A DNA stretch of 64,000 nt, from positions 2,480,001 through 2,544,000 of the forward strand of contig OZ244817.1 of assembly GCA_965220305.1 (NCBI GenBank), read 5' to 3'. Source of the stretch: G965220305 sp965220305. Its GTDB lineage: Bacteria; Chloroflexota; Dehalococcoidia; Lucifugimonadales; UBA3495. This document shows, one piece after another, positions 1-8,749 of this stretch. A program made the translations under genes and the position numbers. The notes beneath the pieces are model-generated. The model worked only from the letters and a program-made list of their open reading frames with translations, did not search any database and was not told the origin of the DNA. Each line of letters starts with the position of its first letter. Position 1 is the first letter of the stretch.

Positions 1-2
1 TC

Positions 3-953
3 TCCCCGGCGGTGCGTCGCCTGGCCCGGGAGCACGGCGTGGACGTGACCCGGATTCAAGGCACCGGCATGGGTGGACGCATCACCCGGGACGACGTGCT
101 GAAATTCATTGAGTCCGGCGACGCGACCTTGACCGCGGCAACACCGGCTCCGGCGCCGTCCGCCCCCGAAAGCGTTGGCGTAGCGTCGGCCCCGGTGGGA
201 CCGGCCACGCCCCAGCCTTCGACGGACGGCGCCGATGAGGAGTACCTGCCCTTGACCCCGGTGCGGCGCATGATCGCCGAGGCCATGGTGCGCAGCGTCA
301 GCCAAATCCCCCACGCCTGGAGCCTGGTGGAGGTGGATGTCACCAACCTGGTGGCCCTGCGGAACAGCCTGCGGGCCAGCTTTGAACGAAGGGAGGGCGT
401 GGACCTCACCTACCTTCCTTTTATAATAAAGATGACCGTGGAGTCGCTGAAGGAGTGCCCCACCCTCAACGCTACCTGGGGCGGCGACAAAATCGTCCTG
501 AAAAAGCGAATGAACCTGGGCGTCGCCGTGGCCGCGCCCAACGGGCTGGTGGTGCCGGTCATCCACAACGCCGACCGCTTGAGCCTGGCCGGGCTGGCCC
601 ACGCCCTGCGGGACCTGACCCAGCGGGCACGGGAGAACCGGCTTACCCTGGCCGACGTGCAGGGGGGCACCTTCACCCTGAACAACACCGGGGCCCTGGG
701 ATCCACCGTCTCCCAGCCCATCATCAACTACCCCCAGGCGGCCATATTGACCACCGAGGCCATCCAGAAGCGTCCGGTGGTAATCAATTGTGCTTCCGGC
801 CCACCCAACCAGGACGCCATCGCCATCCGCTCCATGATGAACCTGTGCATGTCCTTCGACCACCGCATCAACGATGGCGCCGAGGCCAGCGTATTCATGC
901 AGGGGTTGAAGCGTCGGCTGGAGTCCATCGGCCCGGATACCCCGGTGTACTGA
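3..953 (+). CDS. 2-oxoacid dehydrogenase E2 acyltransferase, 5' truncated by window
   Basis: Catalytic E2 component of a pyruvate or branched-chain 2-oxoacid dehydrogenase complex, which moves the acyl group from lipoyl-lysine to CoA. The reading frame is open to the window edge and begins inside the E3/E1-binding (PSBD) domain (first 40 residues, ending ITRDDVLKFIE). An Ala/Pro linker (about 40-75) and the catalytic acetyltransferase domain (about 80-316) follow. The HxxxDG active-site motif (HRINDG) is near residue 287 of the visible 316. The lipoyl domain must lie upstream. lipB, 0.5 kb downstream, fits the need for lipoylation. The substrate cannot be told from this fragment. Confidence 0.93.
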   Translation, partial: SPAVRRLAREHGVDVTRIQGTGMGGRITRDDVLKFIESGDATLTAATPAPAPSAPESVGVASAPVGPATPQPSTDGADEEYLPLTPVRRMIAEAMVRSVSQIPHAWSLVEVDVTNLVALRNSLRASFERREGVDLTYLPFIIKMTVESLKECPTLNATWGGDKIVLKKRMNLGVAVAAPNGLVVPVIHNADRLSLAGLAHALRDLTQRARENRLTLADVQGGTFTLNNTGALGSTVSQPIINYPQAAILTTEAIQKRPVVINCASGPPNQDAIAIRSMMNLCMSFDHRINDGAEASVFMQGLKRRLESIGPDTPVY

Positions 954-974
954 CGGCCCGGGAGTAGCTTGGCA

Positions 975-1427
975 ATGGCGAAGAGCGGCGCAACCACGGT
1001 GCAGCAATACCTGGAGGAACTTTCCCCGGAAAGGCGGGAGGCGATTTCGGCGGTGCGGGACGTTATCCTGGCCCACCTGCCCGAGGGCTACGAGGAAGGC
1101 ATCCATTTCGGCATGATTGGCTACGTAGTGCCCCTGGCAACGTATCCCAAGACCTACAACAAGCAGCCCCTCAGCTATGTTGCCCTGTCCTCCCAGAAAA
1201 ATTACATGTCCCTCTACCTGATGAACGTCTACGCCGACGAGGCTACGGCGGAATGGTTTGACCGGGAGTACGCGGCCAGCGGCCAGCGCCTCAACCGGGG
1301 GAAGAGTTGTGTGCGCTTCAAGACCCTGCCGGACTTGCCTCTGGACTTGATTGGAAAGGCCGTTGCCCTGACCCCGGTGTCGGAATTCATCCAGATTTAC
1401 GAATCGGCCCGCAACCGGGGGCGATAG
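975..1427 (+). CDS. DUF1801 (YdhG-like) family protein
   Basis: Small protein of about 150 residues with the DUF1801 pattern: a helical N-terminus (TTVQQYLEEL), then the segment EGIHFGMIGY, and a C-terminal part with VRFKTLPDLPLDLIGKAV. The family is often annotated iron-chaperone- or YdhG-like, but its function is poorly known. ATG 975 was chosen because GGAG at 961-964 sits 10 bases upstream; TTG 969 is too close to that site. It lies 21 bases after the E2 stop and 47 bases before lipB, so it probably belongs to the same transcript. Confidence 0.8.
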   Translation: MAKSGATTVQQYLEELSPERREAISAVRDVILAHLPEGYEEGIHFGMIGYVVPLATYPKTYNKQPLSYVALSSQKNYMSLYLMNVYADEATAEWFDREYAASGQRLNRGKSCVRFKTLPDLPLDLIGKAVALTPVSEFIQIYESARNRGR

Positions 1428-1474
1428 GCATTGGCCGACCAGGGAAGCCTACCGCGCCGAGTAGGAACAATGTA

Positions 1475-2179
1475 ATGCCATCCCCGGTATGCCAAATCTA
1501 CCGGCTGGGAAACCTGGAATATGGCCGAGCCTGGGAACTGCAAGTCGCTCTGGCCCGGGCGGTGCGCCAGGGAGACCAGCCCAACTCTCTGCTGCTGGTG
1601 GAGCACCCCCACGTCTACACCCGGGGCCGTTTGAGCCCATCGGACCAGGTGCTGCTGACTCCCCAGGAACTGAACGCCCGGGGCATTGACGTTTACGAGA
1701 CCGACCGGGGCGGCCTGGTCACCTACCACGGCCCCGGACAACTGGTGGTCTACCCGGTGGTGGACCTGCGGGACTGGGGCGGGCCGCTGAAGTACGTCCG
1801 CACCCTGGAGCAGATAATCATCAAGACACTGGCGGACTTCGGCATAGGCGCAGGACTGGTCCCCGGCCTCACCGGAGTATGGGTTGACGACGCCAAAATC
1901 GCCGCCATCGGGGTGAAGATTAGCCGGGGAGTGGCCTATCATGGCTTCGCCGTCAACGTCAACACCGACCTGTCCTACTTCCAGCACATTGTCCCCTGCG
2001 GCATTGTCGACCGGGGAGTTACCTCCATGTCCCAACAGTTGGGGCAGTCGGTGAACCTGGGGATGGTGGACTACAGCGTAGCCTACCAATTCGGCCAGGG
2101 CATGGGCTTTCGCATGACCGAGGGCGATGGCAAGTCGCTGTTGAGCGCACTTCTGCCCATGTCCCAGCCATCCGCCTAA
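1475..2179 (+). CDS. lipB: Octanoyl-[acyl-carrier-protein]:protein octanoyltransferase LipB
   Basis: Transfers octanoyl groups from ACP to the lipoyl domains of 2-oxoacid dehydrogenases, the first step of lipoate biosynthesis in the cytoplasm. The 234-residue protein has the LipB signature RGGLVTYHGPGQ starting at residue 78, the conserved lysine at about 148 (AAIGVKISRG) and the acyl-accepting cysteine at about 175 (VPCGI). Length is normal. ATG 1475 begins just before the conserved N-terminal strand; an in-frame extension to 1307 overlaps the previous gene and has no homology-like content. Close linkage to the E2 gene supports the role. Confidence 0.95.
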   Translation: MPSPVCQIYRLGNLEYGRAWELQVALARAVRQGDQPNSLLLVEHPHVYTRGRLSPSDQVLLTPQELNARGIDVYETDRGGLVTYHGPGQLVVYPVVDLRDWGGPLKYVRTLEQIIIKTLADFGIGAGLVPGLTGVWVDDAKIAAIGVKISRGVAYHGFAVNVNTDLSYFQHIVPCGIVDRGVTSMSQQLGQSVNLGMVDYSVAYQFGQGMGFRMTEGDGKSLLSALLPMSQPSA

Positions 2180-2181
2180 CG

Positions 2182-2241
2182 CCCGTCATTCCCATGAAAA
2201 CAGGGGGGTTTCATCCTCTCATCTGGCCTTCACCAGACCAC
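2182..2241. repeat. Dispersed intergenic repeat, copy A
   Basis: About 60 bases beginning CCGTCATTCCCATGA, with a G-run followed by TTTCATCCTCT and CTGGCCTTCACCAG. Closely similar copies occur at about 26883-26942 and 60651-60712. It lies between lipB and the IS701-like element. Confidence 0.7.
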
Positions 2242-2258
2242 GGGTAATTCCAGCCTAG

Positions 2259-3685
2259 TACTACAGTCGCAGATAATTTCGGGTAGAATGAAGCTACTGT
2301 AGCCAGCGGGTGAGGTGAGGTGTTGGTTGGGGAGAGGGTTGATGTGTTGGAAGCGGCCCGGTGGGCCAAGGGTATCGAGGAAGTTCACGGGCGCATTGGG
2401 GCACGGTTCTACCGGTCGGAGCCCCGCCAGCGGGCGCTGTCCTATCTGAAGGGACTGCTCAGTCCAGTGGAGCGCAAGAACGGGTGGCAGTTGGCGGAGC
2501 AGGCGGGGGATGACACGCCCGACGGGGTGCAGCGCCTGTTGTACAACTACGTTTGGGACGCGGACCTGGTTCGGGATGATCTCCGGGACTACGTAGTGGA
2601 GCATCTGGGCGACGCTGACGGGGTGCTGGTGGTGGACGAGACGGGGTTTCTGAAGAAGGGTAGCAAGTCGGTGGGAGTGCAGCGGCAGTACAGTGGGACG
2701 GCGGGTCGGATAGAGACTTGCCAGATAGGAGTATTCCTGACCTACGCCACCAGGGATGGCAGAGTCCTGCTGGACCGGGAGTTGTACCTGCCCCAGGTGT
2801 GGGCCGAAGACGAAGAACGCCGTCAGGAGGCTGGGGTGCCGGAGGAAGTAGCCTTCCAAACCAAGCCACAACTGTCCCAGAGGATGCTGGAACGGGCGGT
2901 GGAGTCTGGAGTCCCCTTCGGTTGGGTCGCTGGAGACGTGGTCTACGGCAGTGACCGGCAGTTGCGGCGGTGGCTGGAGCAGCAGGAAATACCCCATGTG
3001 CTGGCGGTCAAGAGCAACGAGAAGCTGTGGACCTGGACGGAGGAAGGACCGAGACAGGTGCGGGCGGACCGGTTGGCGTCCCAGGTGGATGAATCGGGCT
3101 GGGTCCGGCTCAGCGCGGGAGATGGCGCCAAGGGTCCGCGGGTCTACGACTGGACCCTGGTGGAGATCCGGCCCCTAAAGGAGCCTGGCAAGGGGTACTG
3201 GCTTTTGGTTCGCCGCAGCATAGCCCAGCCTGAAGAGTTGGCCTGGTACGTCTGCTTCGGCCCTGGGGAAACAAGCCTGGAAGAACTGGTGAGGGTAGCA
3301 GGTATTCGGTGGACCATTGAAGAGTGTTTTGAGGAGGCCAAGGGGCAGGTGGGGCTGGACCAGTATGAAGTGCGGAAATGGGAGGGCTGGTACCGGCATA
3401 TCACCCTGGCCATGCTGGCCCACGCCTATCTGGCGGTAGTCCGGCATCAGGCCAACGCCTGCACGGAGGGCAAAAAAGGGGAGATCCAGCCTGGGCTGAA
3501 TCCCTGATACCGTTGACGGTTCCCGAGGTACGCCGACTGCTGTACCGGTTGATCTGGCAGCCCAGGCCATCGGCCAAATCAGTGCTGGCCTGGTCCCACT
3601 GGAGACGGCGCCACCAGGCCAGGGCCCGCCACTGCCACTACCAACGTCGCCTGATCCACCTCAGCCTATATGTGCGACTGTAGTA
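2259..3685 (+). mobile_element. IS701-family insertion sequence, complete with ends
   Basis: The element is about 1427 bp long, bounded by inverted repeats that begin TACTACAGTCGCA (left 2259-2271, right 3673-3685 in reverse complement). It is flanked on both sides by CTAG (2255-2258 and 3686-3689). CTAG matches the YTAR 4-bp target duplication known for IS701. It carries one transposase gene whose last part is in the -1 frame. Insertion is between lipB and mscS. Confidence 0.9.
2320..3683 (+). CDS. IS701-family DDE transposase, C-terminus in -1 frame
   Basis: Catalyses transposition of the surrounding element. The first frame (2320-3507, 395 aa, GTG start) shows the IS701 fold: the first acidic residue in VVDETGFLKKG (D106), the second in VAGDVVYG (D206) and the glutamate region TIEECFEEAKGQ (about 334-338). 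The usual family C-terminus (LIPLTVPEVRRLL to the end) continues in the -1 frame to 3683. The switch can be placed at A6G4 (3472-3481). Either slippage joins the two parts, or a one-base indel (or assembly error) has truncated the protein by about 57 residues. The final TAG lies inside the right terminal repeat. Confidence 0.85.
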
Positions 3686-3765
3686 CTAGGCCGGAATACT
3701 GCCTCCGCTGGAATGACGGTGGGGGTGGCGGGCTGCCAGCTATACCGAGGGGGTATGTGTCGGCC

Positions 3766-3816
3766 CTTCGACAAGCTCAGGATGAGTGGGGAGAGCGCAC
3801 TAGCAACAATCGAAAG
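3766..3816. repeat. TTCGACAAGCTCA-type dispersed repeat
   Basis: Short unit CCTTCGACAAGCTCAGGATG, followed within 30 bases by CAATCGAAAGACCC. The same pair of words recurs, in either orientation, near 5391-5440, 20395-20530, 22505-22620, 25545-25600, 26830-26850, 46650-46710 and 60785-60890, always between genes. Confidence 0.65.
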
Positions 3817-3860
3817 ACCCGGCGTCTCACCACGGGGCAGCCCACGCCTCGGGGGGCCGG

Positions 3861-3869
3861 TGCTATAAT
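3861..3869 (+). promoter_or_regulatory. Extended -10 promoter element upstream of mscS
   Basis: TGC followed by TATAAT, a perfect extended -10, 54 bases before the chosen mscS start. No good -35 hexamer is seen at the normal distance. Extended -10 promoters can work without one. Confidence 0.45.
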
Positions 3870-3922
3870 TTCATCTGGCTGCCGATTTCTGCACCGTCTC
3901 CGCCCAGGAGTTGCCGCGACCC

Positions 3923-5173
3923 ATGAATCCAATCCTCGAGCGTTTCGGGTTAGAAGCGCCCCTATGGCTGCTGGGGCTAGGGGCATCCATATTCCTGCTG
4001 TCCCTGCTTCTGGCTGTCGTCTTTCACAAGCTGCTATTCCCCATAATTCTCCGTTTCACCAGTTGGACTCCCACCGACCTGGATACGCGCCTGGTGGCAT
4101 CCGGGCGGATGCCCTTGACCATAGGCATAGTGTTGTTGGGCGGCTATCTGGCCCTCCGGCTGTCCCTGGAATTGGATGGGTCGGCCCAGGAGTTGGTAGA
4201 TACCGCCTTTGTCCTGGTGGCGGTTGTCTTGGGTGTAGTGGCGCTGGCTTCGGCGGTGTCCAACGCCCTTAGCTGGTACATAGAAAACATTGCTCCCCTG
4301 ACCCGCTCCAATCTGGACCAGCGGCTGTTTCCCCTTTTGCGGAGGTTCGCCGTTGCCGCCATTTACGTCTTGGGCGGGCTGATAATTCTGGACCAACTGA
4401 AGATTAACATCAGTCCCCTGATTGCTGGACTGGGGCTGGGAGGCTTGGCGGTGGCGCTGGCCCTGCAACCCACCCTGGCGAACCTGTTTGCCGGGTCTTA
4501 CGTAATGACCGAGGGCGTCATCACCCCGGGTGATTACATCGAGATGGAGAATGGCATCAGCGGGTACGTGTTGGACGTGGGGTGGCGCAGCACCCGGCTG
4601 CGGACTTGGCGCAACAACCTGGTGGTGGTGCCCAACTCCAGGTTCGCCGAGACCATAATTACCAACTACCAGGAACCGGTGCCGGCGGTGAACGTTTACC
4701 TCACCTGCGGCGTCAGCTACGACAGCGACCTGTTCCGGGTGGAGCAGGTGTGCCACGAAGTGATGAGCGAGTTGTTGGAAGGGGATGGCAGGGCCGTCAA
4801 GGAATACGGGGGCTGGTTTGGCTTCGACAGTTTTGGAGAGTCGAACGTGAACTTTTGGCTGTTTCTCCAGGCCCGGGACCGGCTTGCCAGCTTCGAGGTA
4901 CAGAGTCTCTTGATGCAACGACTGCATGAGCGTCTCAGGCAAGAGGGGATAGTAATCAACTACCCGGTACGCGCCCTGCGATTACCCGATGGTCAGTGGC
5001 CCGAGGACTTACTGGTACAAAACGGCGTGTCCCGGGCCAGCCGTCCGGCCAGCGGGGGCCGACGCCGTCGAAATCGCCGGCCCCAGGAAGGGGTCCACAT
5101 AATACCCAATGCCCAGGGAGCAGGGGGAGAGGCAGAAGGCGGTCCCGGCGGGGAAGCTCAGGGATTCGGGTAA
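3923..5173 (+). CDS. MscS-family small-conductance mechanosensitive channel
   Basis: Membrane channel that opens under membrane tension and releases solutes during osmotic downshock. The protein has 416 residues. Membrane segments lie at about 15-40, 50-75, 85-110 and 135-160. A Gly/Ala-rich pore helix follows (PLIAGLGLGGLAVALALQPTLANLFAG), then the MscS beta domain (GDYIEMENGISGYVLDVGWRSTRLRT) and the C-terminal alpha/beta part. The tail from about 375 is basic and Gly-rich. ATG 3923 was chosen over TTG 3911 because CAGGAG ends at 3910. Transcribed from its own promoter after the IS element. Confidence 0.93.
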   Translation: MNPILERFGLEAPLWLLGLGASIFLLSLLLAVVFHKLLFPIILRFTSWTPTDLDTRLVASGRMPLTIGIVLLGGYLALRLSLELDGSAQELVDTAFVLVAVVLGVVALASAVSNALSWYIENIAPLTRSNLDQRLFPLLRRFAVAAIYVLGGLIILDQLKINISPLIAGLGLGGLAVALALQPTLANLFAGSYVMTEGVITPGDYIEMENGISGYVLDVGWRSTRLRTWRNNLVVVPNSRFAETIITNYQEPVPAVNVYLTCGVSYDSDLFRVEQVCHEVMSELLEGDGRAVKEYGGWFGFDSFGESNVNFWLFLQARDRLASFEVQSLLMQRLHERLRQEGIVINYPVRALRLPDGQWPEDLLVQNGVSRASRPASGGRRRRNRRPQEGVHIIPNAQGAGGEAEGGPGGEAQGFG

Positions 5174-5284
5174 GAGCGGGCTTGGCGGCCATTGACAGGG
5201 AGTTGGGCGGATACGCTGGGCGGCCTGCCCCTTCAATTCTCCTGGTAGAGACCAACTCGCCCCAACGGGCAGGCCGCCACCCCC

Positions 5285-5322
5285 ACCGTCATTCCGGCGT
5301 AGGCCGGAATCCAGGGGTGGTG
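5285..5322. repeat. GTCATTCCGGC-type palindromic repeat
   Basis: Unit ACCGTCATTCCGGCGTAGGC followed by CGGAATCCAGGGGTGG. The core CCGGC/GCCGG forms a short hairpin. This is the commonest intergenic repeat in the window; see also 26942, 28946, 30900, 32768, 60709 and 62011. Confidence 0.75.
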
Positions 5323-5454
5323 GGCTTGTGCTAACTGGGGACTTAGACCCTTGTATGTTTGATACCTGAAGGTTGAGGATGGAGTGGCAGTGAGCTTGTC
5401 GAAGCCAGGCGGAGTGGTGACAATCGAAAGACCCTGGTCTGGGCGGCAGGCCCC

Positions 5455-5483
5455 TTGCTAGCCTGGGGCAGCGTTGATATAAT
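5455..5483 (+). promoter_or_regulatory. Promoter of tRNA-Ile
   Basis: TTGCTA (5455-5460), a 17-base spacer and a perfect TATAAT (5478-5483), the -10 also being extended by TGA. Transcription would start a few bases before the tRNA at 5496. Confidence 0.7.
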
Positions 5484-5495
5484 CAGGCGTACCAC

Positions 5496-5572
5496 GGGCC
5501 TGTAGCTCAGGTGGTTAGAGCGCGGTCCTGATAAGACCGAGGTCGATAGTTCGAGTCTATCCAGGCCCACCA
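5496..5572 (+). tRNA. tRNA-Ile (anticodon GAT)
   Basis: A 77-base cloverleaf: acceptor stem GGGCCTG/CAGGCCC, D arm with AGCTCAGGTGGTTAGAGC, anticodon stem-loop GGTCCTGATAAGACC with GAT at 5530-5532, T arm with GTTCGAGTC, and an encoded CCA (5570-5572). It stands alone rather than in an rRNA operon. A recombinase fragment begins about 50 bases downstream, so its 3' end is a likely former integration site. Confidence 0.96.
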
Positions 5573-5624
5573 AGCAGCCCCTCAGATACGAATTGACGGC
5601 TTTCCCCCGGGCGCCAGCAGATGA

Positions 5625-5858
5625 ATGACCTTCAAGCAGGTTTCTGACCTTTGTCTTCGTGAGGCGGGCAGAGGCTTTGCCGTCCGCCTAAAGGCTCCCA
5701 ATCGGTACTCGGAATCCTACTTGGAAAGCCTGAAGCGGGCCGTCGCACTTCTGCCCCTCTACGCCGAAGAGCAGGGATGGACGCCCGTCCGGGACCTTAC
5801 CACTGGCCGCATTGAGGAATACCTCATCTACCTCCAGACTCGCCCCCCGGCGGTTTAG
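5625..5858 (+). pseudogene. Tyrosine recombinase, N-terminal fragment
   Basis: The 77 codons resemble the core-binding (SAM-like) N-terminal domain of XerC/D-type integrases: YSESYLESLKRAVALL, then a loop, and RIEEYLIYLQTRP. In full-length relatives this is followed by a linker and the catalytic domain (R..HxxR..Y), which is absent. The frame stops at 5856-5858, overlapping the stop of the converging MFS remnant, so the rest has been deleted at a junction near 5845. The position just downstream of tRNA-Ile fits an integrase that once inserted an element there. Inactive as it stands. Confidence 0.6.
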
Positions 5859-6994
5859 CCGGCCCTCTCACCGAACTCCCTGCCGAAGAGGCCCGTCATC
5901 AGGGCGCTTGCGATCGCTACGTCGAGGAACAGGTAGCCTATTCCCCCGTAGCCCGTGTTCGCCGGCAGCGCGCCAGCGATCGCGGCCCCTAGCGCGCCTC
6001 CGGACTGGTTGCTCAGGCCCATAAGACTAACGCCCGTGGCCTTGGATTCCCCCGAATACTCGGTGCTGGCGGCGACCAGAGCGGGCATTGTCACGCTCAG
6101 CAGACCCATTCCAATAGTTGCTACCGCTACTGACACCCAGAGTTCGAGCTCGAAAGAGAAGACCAGGAGCCCGCAGATTCCCCCTACGACTGAAGTACCG
6201 GCGATGAGGGCAGCGCGGCGCCTTTGTTTCGCCACGAATGCAGCAGAATAGCTTCCGATCACCTGCCCTATGGCGGCTATCGCCAGCGGCAAGGCCACAA
6301 ATCCGACTCTCACCTCGTATGAATTTATCAAGTAGGCGGGGAAAAAGCTGACCATCCCCCAGAAAGCTATGCGTTGCGTCGTACCAACCGCTACGGCCAC
6401 GCGGAAAAAACGTAAGGAGAGCAGCAACCGATACCTGGAGAAAAATACCCAGTTGCGAACTCGCTCCCTGCTGTCCCGTGGAAACCAGAGCCAGTTGGTC
6501 AGCAGGCCTGTAACCATGAAGGGAAGCCGCCAGCCACCCAGGTCCGCCAACACCGCGACTATTGGGACGGTAATGGCCGAACACACCCCGTTAATGGCCA
6601 ACAAGGCGCTGACCGCCTGGGCCCGCTTTCCAGGGGAAATGACATCGGACACTGCCCCCACCGCGGTGGGCGGCAGGGTTCCCCCGGCAAAGCCGGTCAA
6701 CATCCTGAGCGTCAACAGCACTTCGATATTGGGCGCGAAAGCCGGCGCAAGGACGGACACGGTAAGCGCCAGCAGCCCGGTAAGAGCCACCGGGCTGCGG
6801 CCAAAGGAGTCGGACAAGGGGCCCACCGACACCAAGGACCCCCCCAGGCCGCGAAGGTTGCGGTAGCCAACTGACCCGCGACCGACACCGAAATTTCCAG
6901 GTCCGATGCAATTGCCACCAGGAGCGACGGAACAATATAAACCGCGCTTAGGGTGGCAAAAACGGCCAGCGCAAGGACGGCAAAAAACCGGCAT
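5855..6994 (-). pseudogene. MFS transporter with two compensating frameshifts
   Basis: A 12-TM major facilitator carrier. The C-terminal three quarters read well in one frame, including the TM2-3 loop motif GPLSDSFGRSPVAL and the later segment RMLTGFAGGTLPPTAVGAVSD. The first 50 residues do not. The expected N-terminal helix (AVLALAVFATLSAVYIVPSL and onward to VAGQLATATFAAWGG) lies in another frame between a T6 run just after the start (6982-6987, opposite strand) and a G7 run (6839-6845, opposite strand). One indel at each run would restore a single frame. It is therefore either a decayed gene or a sequence with two homopolymer errors. Substrate unknown. Confidence 0.7.
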
Positions 6995-7042
6995 TGTTTA
7001 CCTCTCTACCGCCTGCTTGCGCCGTTTGCCTTCCGATGTTGT

Positions 7043-7609
7043 TTAATCCTCATCCAGGATTGCGATCACCATCACTTCCAATTGGTCGCGGTTGATTGAG
7101 CCGGCCCAGACCCGCAATAAACGGCCCTCTAAACCGATGAAAACAGCGGTGGGCGTCGCGCGAATCCGGTAGTTGTACACAACCTGCGCGTCATCAATGC
7201 CGCCCCCAGGGTAGGGGATGCCCGTCGCGTCCAGCAACTTTCCGGCATCCGTATTGAACCCAGGCCGGTAAACTGTCCGACGTCGATGCCCAGAAGCTGC
7301 ACCTGCTCGCCGACGCCCACTGTAGAAATCCTGCAACTCCGGCATGTCCGACCGGTAGGGTGTGCAGAATCGCGTCCAGAAGTTGAGCGCCATCGGCTTG
7401 CCGGGCAGGTCCGACAGGTCCAGCGTATGCCGGCCCAGCTCTTTTTCGCGGTGGAAGAGGGTGAAATTGAAGCCCGTGGCCGGCCTGCCCTCCACCAGCA
7501 GAGGCGCGAGCACGGCGGCGGTGGAATGGATTTCTACAGTGGGCGTCGGCAACGGCACGGCGCGCCCGGGTGTTTCGGGCTGGCGCAATGCCCCGCGCCG
7601 GCTCGTGGG
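7043..7609 (-). pseudogene. TlpA/thioredoxin-like protein, frameshifted, CxxC lost
   Basis: Thioredoxin-fold protein related to TlpA/ResA. The strand-helix segment KPMALNFWTRFCTPYRSDMPELQDFY is present, but the usual WCxPC active site has become FCTPY, so the second cysteine is missing. The central part (VGVGEQVQLLGIDVG, about 7260-7320) lies in a different frame from both ends, requiring two indels. The C-terminal half (YNYRIRATPTAVFIG, with the cis-Pro TP motif) returns to the first frame. No clear signal peptide is visible; the frame is open only back to 7609. Probably non-functional as a redox protein. Confidence 0.6.
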
Positions 7610-7906
7610 TCACCATCGCGCCATAGCCCGGGGCGACGCAGCGGTCTCGTCCTTGCTACTGTTGTCGACGGCGACCGTGACTTATCGGTAGACAGGACCG
7701 GGGCCTCTAACGCCACCCTCCGCGATTGCCCTCTTGATATAGCACGGTCTTCGGGCACAGTGATTGCCTAACGAATGGCGGCTACGCCGGCCCTCTCTGC
7801 CCAGTCTCCGGTCCCGGCCCAACAAGCGGTTGCCGCGCCCTCGCGCCAAGCGACGATGGCGAATGCAGGAAGATTTCCGGTAGGCGTAGTCGCTAAGTTG
7901 ACGCCC

Positions 7907-8749
7907 TTAAAAGCTCGGTTTGCTCGGGAATGGAGTCAATTGGATTTCGTGAGTCCAACAGGACCTGTCTTGGGTGTGTAGATAGTAGAAGGCCTCGGCG
8001 ATTTTAACGGGGTTTATCACTAGATCTGGGTTCTGCTGGGCCCTCGGCAGGGCGTGGGTTCCTGGAGAGTCAATGGTGCCGTCTATCACGATGTTGGCTA
8101 CATGTACGCCATACTCGGAATACTCTTCGGTGAGCACCTGCGCCAGCGTGCGCATCATCACCCGCGGATAGTACAGCGACTGTCCGGTGTACCGCTTTCG
8201 CCCGCGCAGGGACGAGGAGTTGTTGGAAATGAAGAAGGAGCCCGCGCCTCGTTCTCGCATGGCGGGCAACACCTCTTTGGCGACCAAGAACGGCCCACGG
8301 CTGGAGATGTGCTGCGCGGTGTCGAACATTTCCACCGGTATGTGTTCCAGCAGTTCCTTCTCTGGCGGAAGATCACGCCCCTCCAGGTAGCCCGCGTTGT
8401 AAACCAAGACATCCGGGTCTCCGGCTTCTTCTCGAATCTGGGCGAATGCCTTGGATATGGAGTCGCTGGACACCAGGTCCAGCTCGACAATCATGCTTTC
8501 GCCGTCTCGCTCATAGATTGCCTCCTGCAAGGCAGCCGCATTGGCCCTGTTACGGGTTGTAAGAACGACGAAAAACCCCTCCATCGCGAACTTTTGGGCT
8601 ATGGCGCCTCCGACGCCCCAACGCACGCCTACAGGGAGGTCGCTGTCGTCGAGCACCCTGCCATGCGCCAATTGGGTATTGCGGCCATCTGACTGCCACT
8701 TGGAGGTCGCCCCCACCACGACGGCGACAGGTTTACGGTTCGAGTTCAT
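7907..8749 (-). CDS. Atypical SDR-family oxidoreductase
   Basis: Rossmann-fold short-chain dehydrogenase/reductase of 280 residues. The first strand (VAVVVGATS) is followed by about 30 extra residues before the Gly-rich helix (GVGGAIAQKFA), so the TGxxxGIG loop is interrupted. ELDLVSSDS and VLVYNAG (NAG motif) are present. The YxxxK pair is not seen at its usual place: the aligned segment reads SLYYPRVMMRTLAQVL. ATG 8749 follows a purine-rich stretch. Cofactor binding looks possible, but catalysis is likely unusual or the substrate atypical. Confidence 0.8.
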   Translation of the reverse strand: MNSNRKPVAVVVGATSKWQSDGRNTQLAHGRVLDDSDLPVGVRWGVGGAIAQKFAMEGFFVVLTTRNRANAAALQEAIYERDGESMIVELDLVSSDSISKAFAQIREEAGDPDVLVYNAGYLEGRDLPPEKELLEHIPVEMFDTAQHISSRGPFLVAKEVLPAMRERGAGSFFISNNSSSLRGRKRYTGQSLYYPRVMMRTLAQVLTEEYSEYGVHVANIVIDGTIDSPGTHALPRAQQNPDLVINPVKIAEAFYYLHTQDRSCWTHEIQLTPFPSKPSF

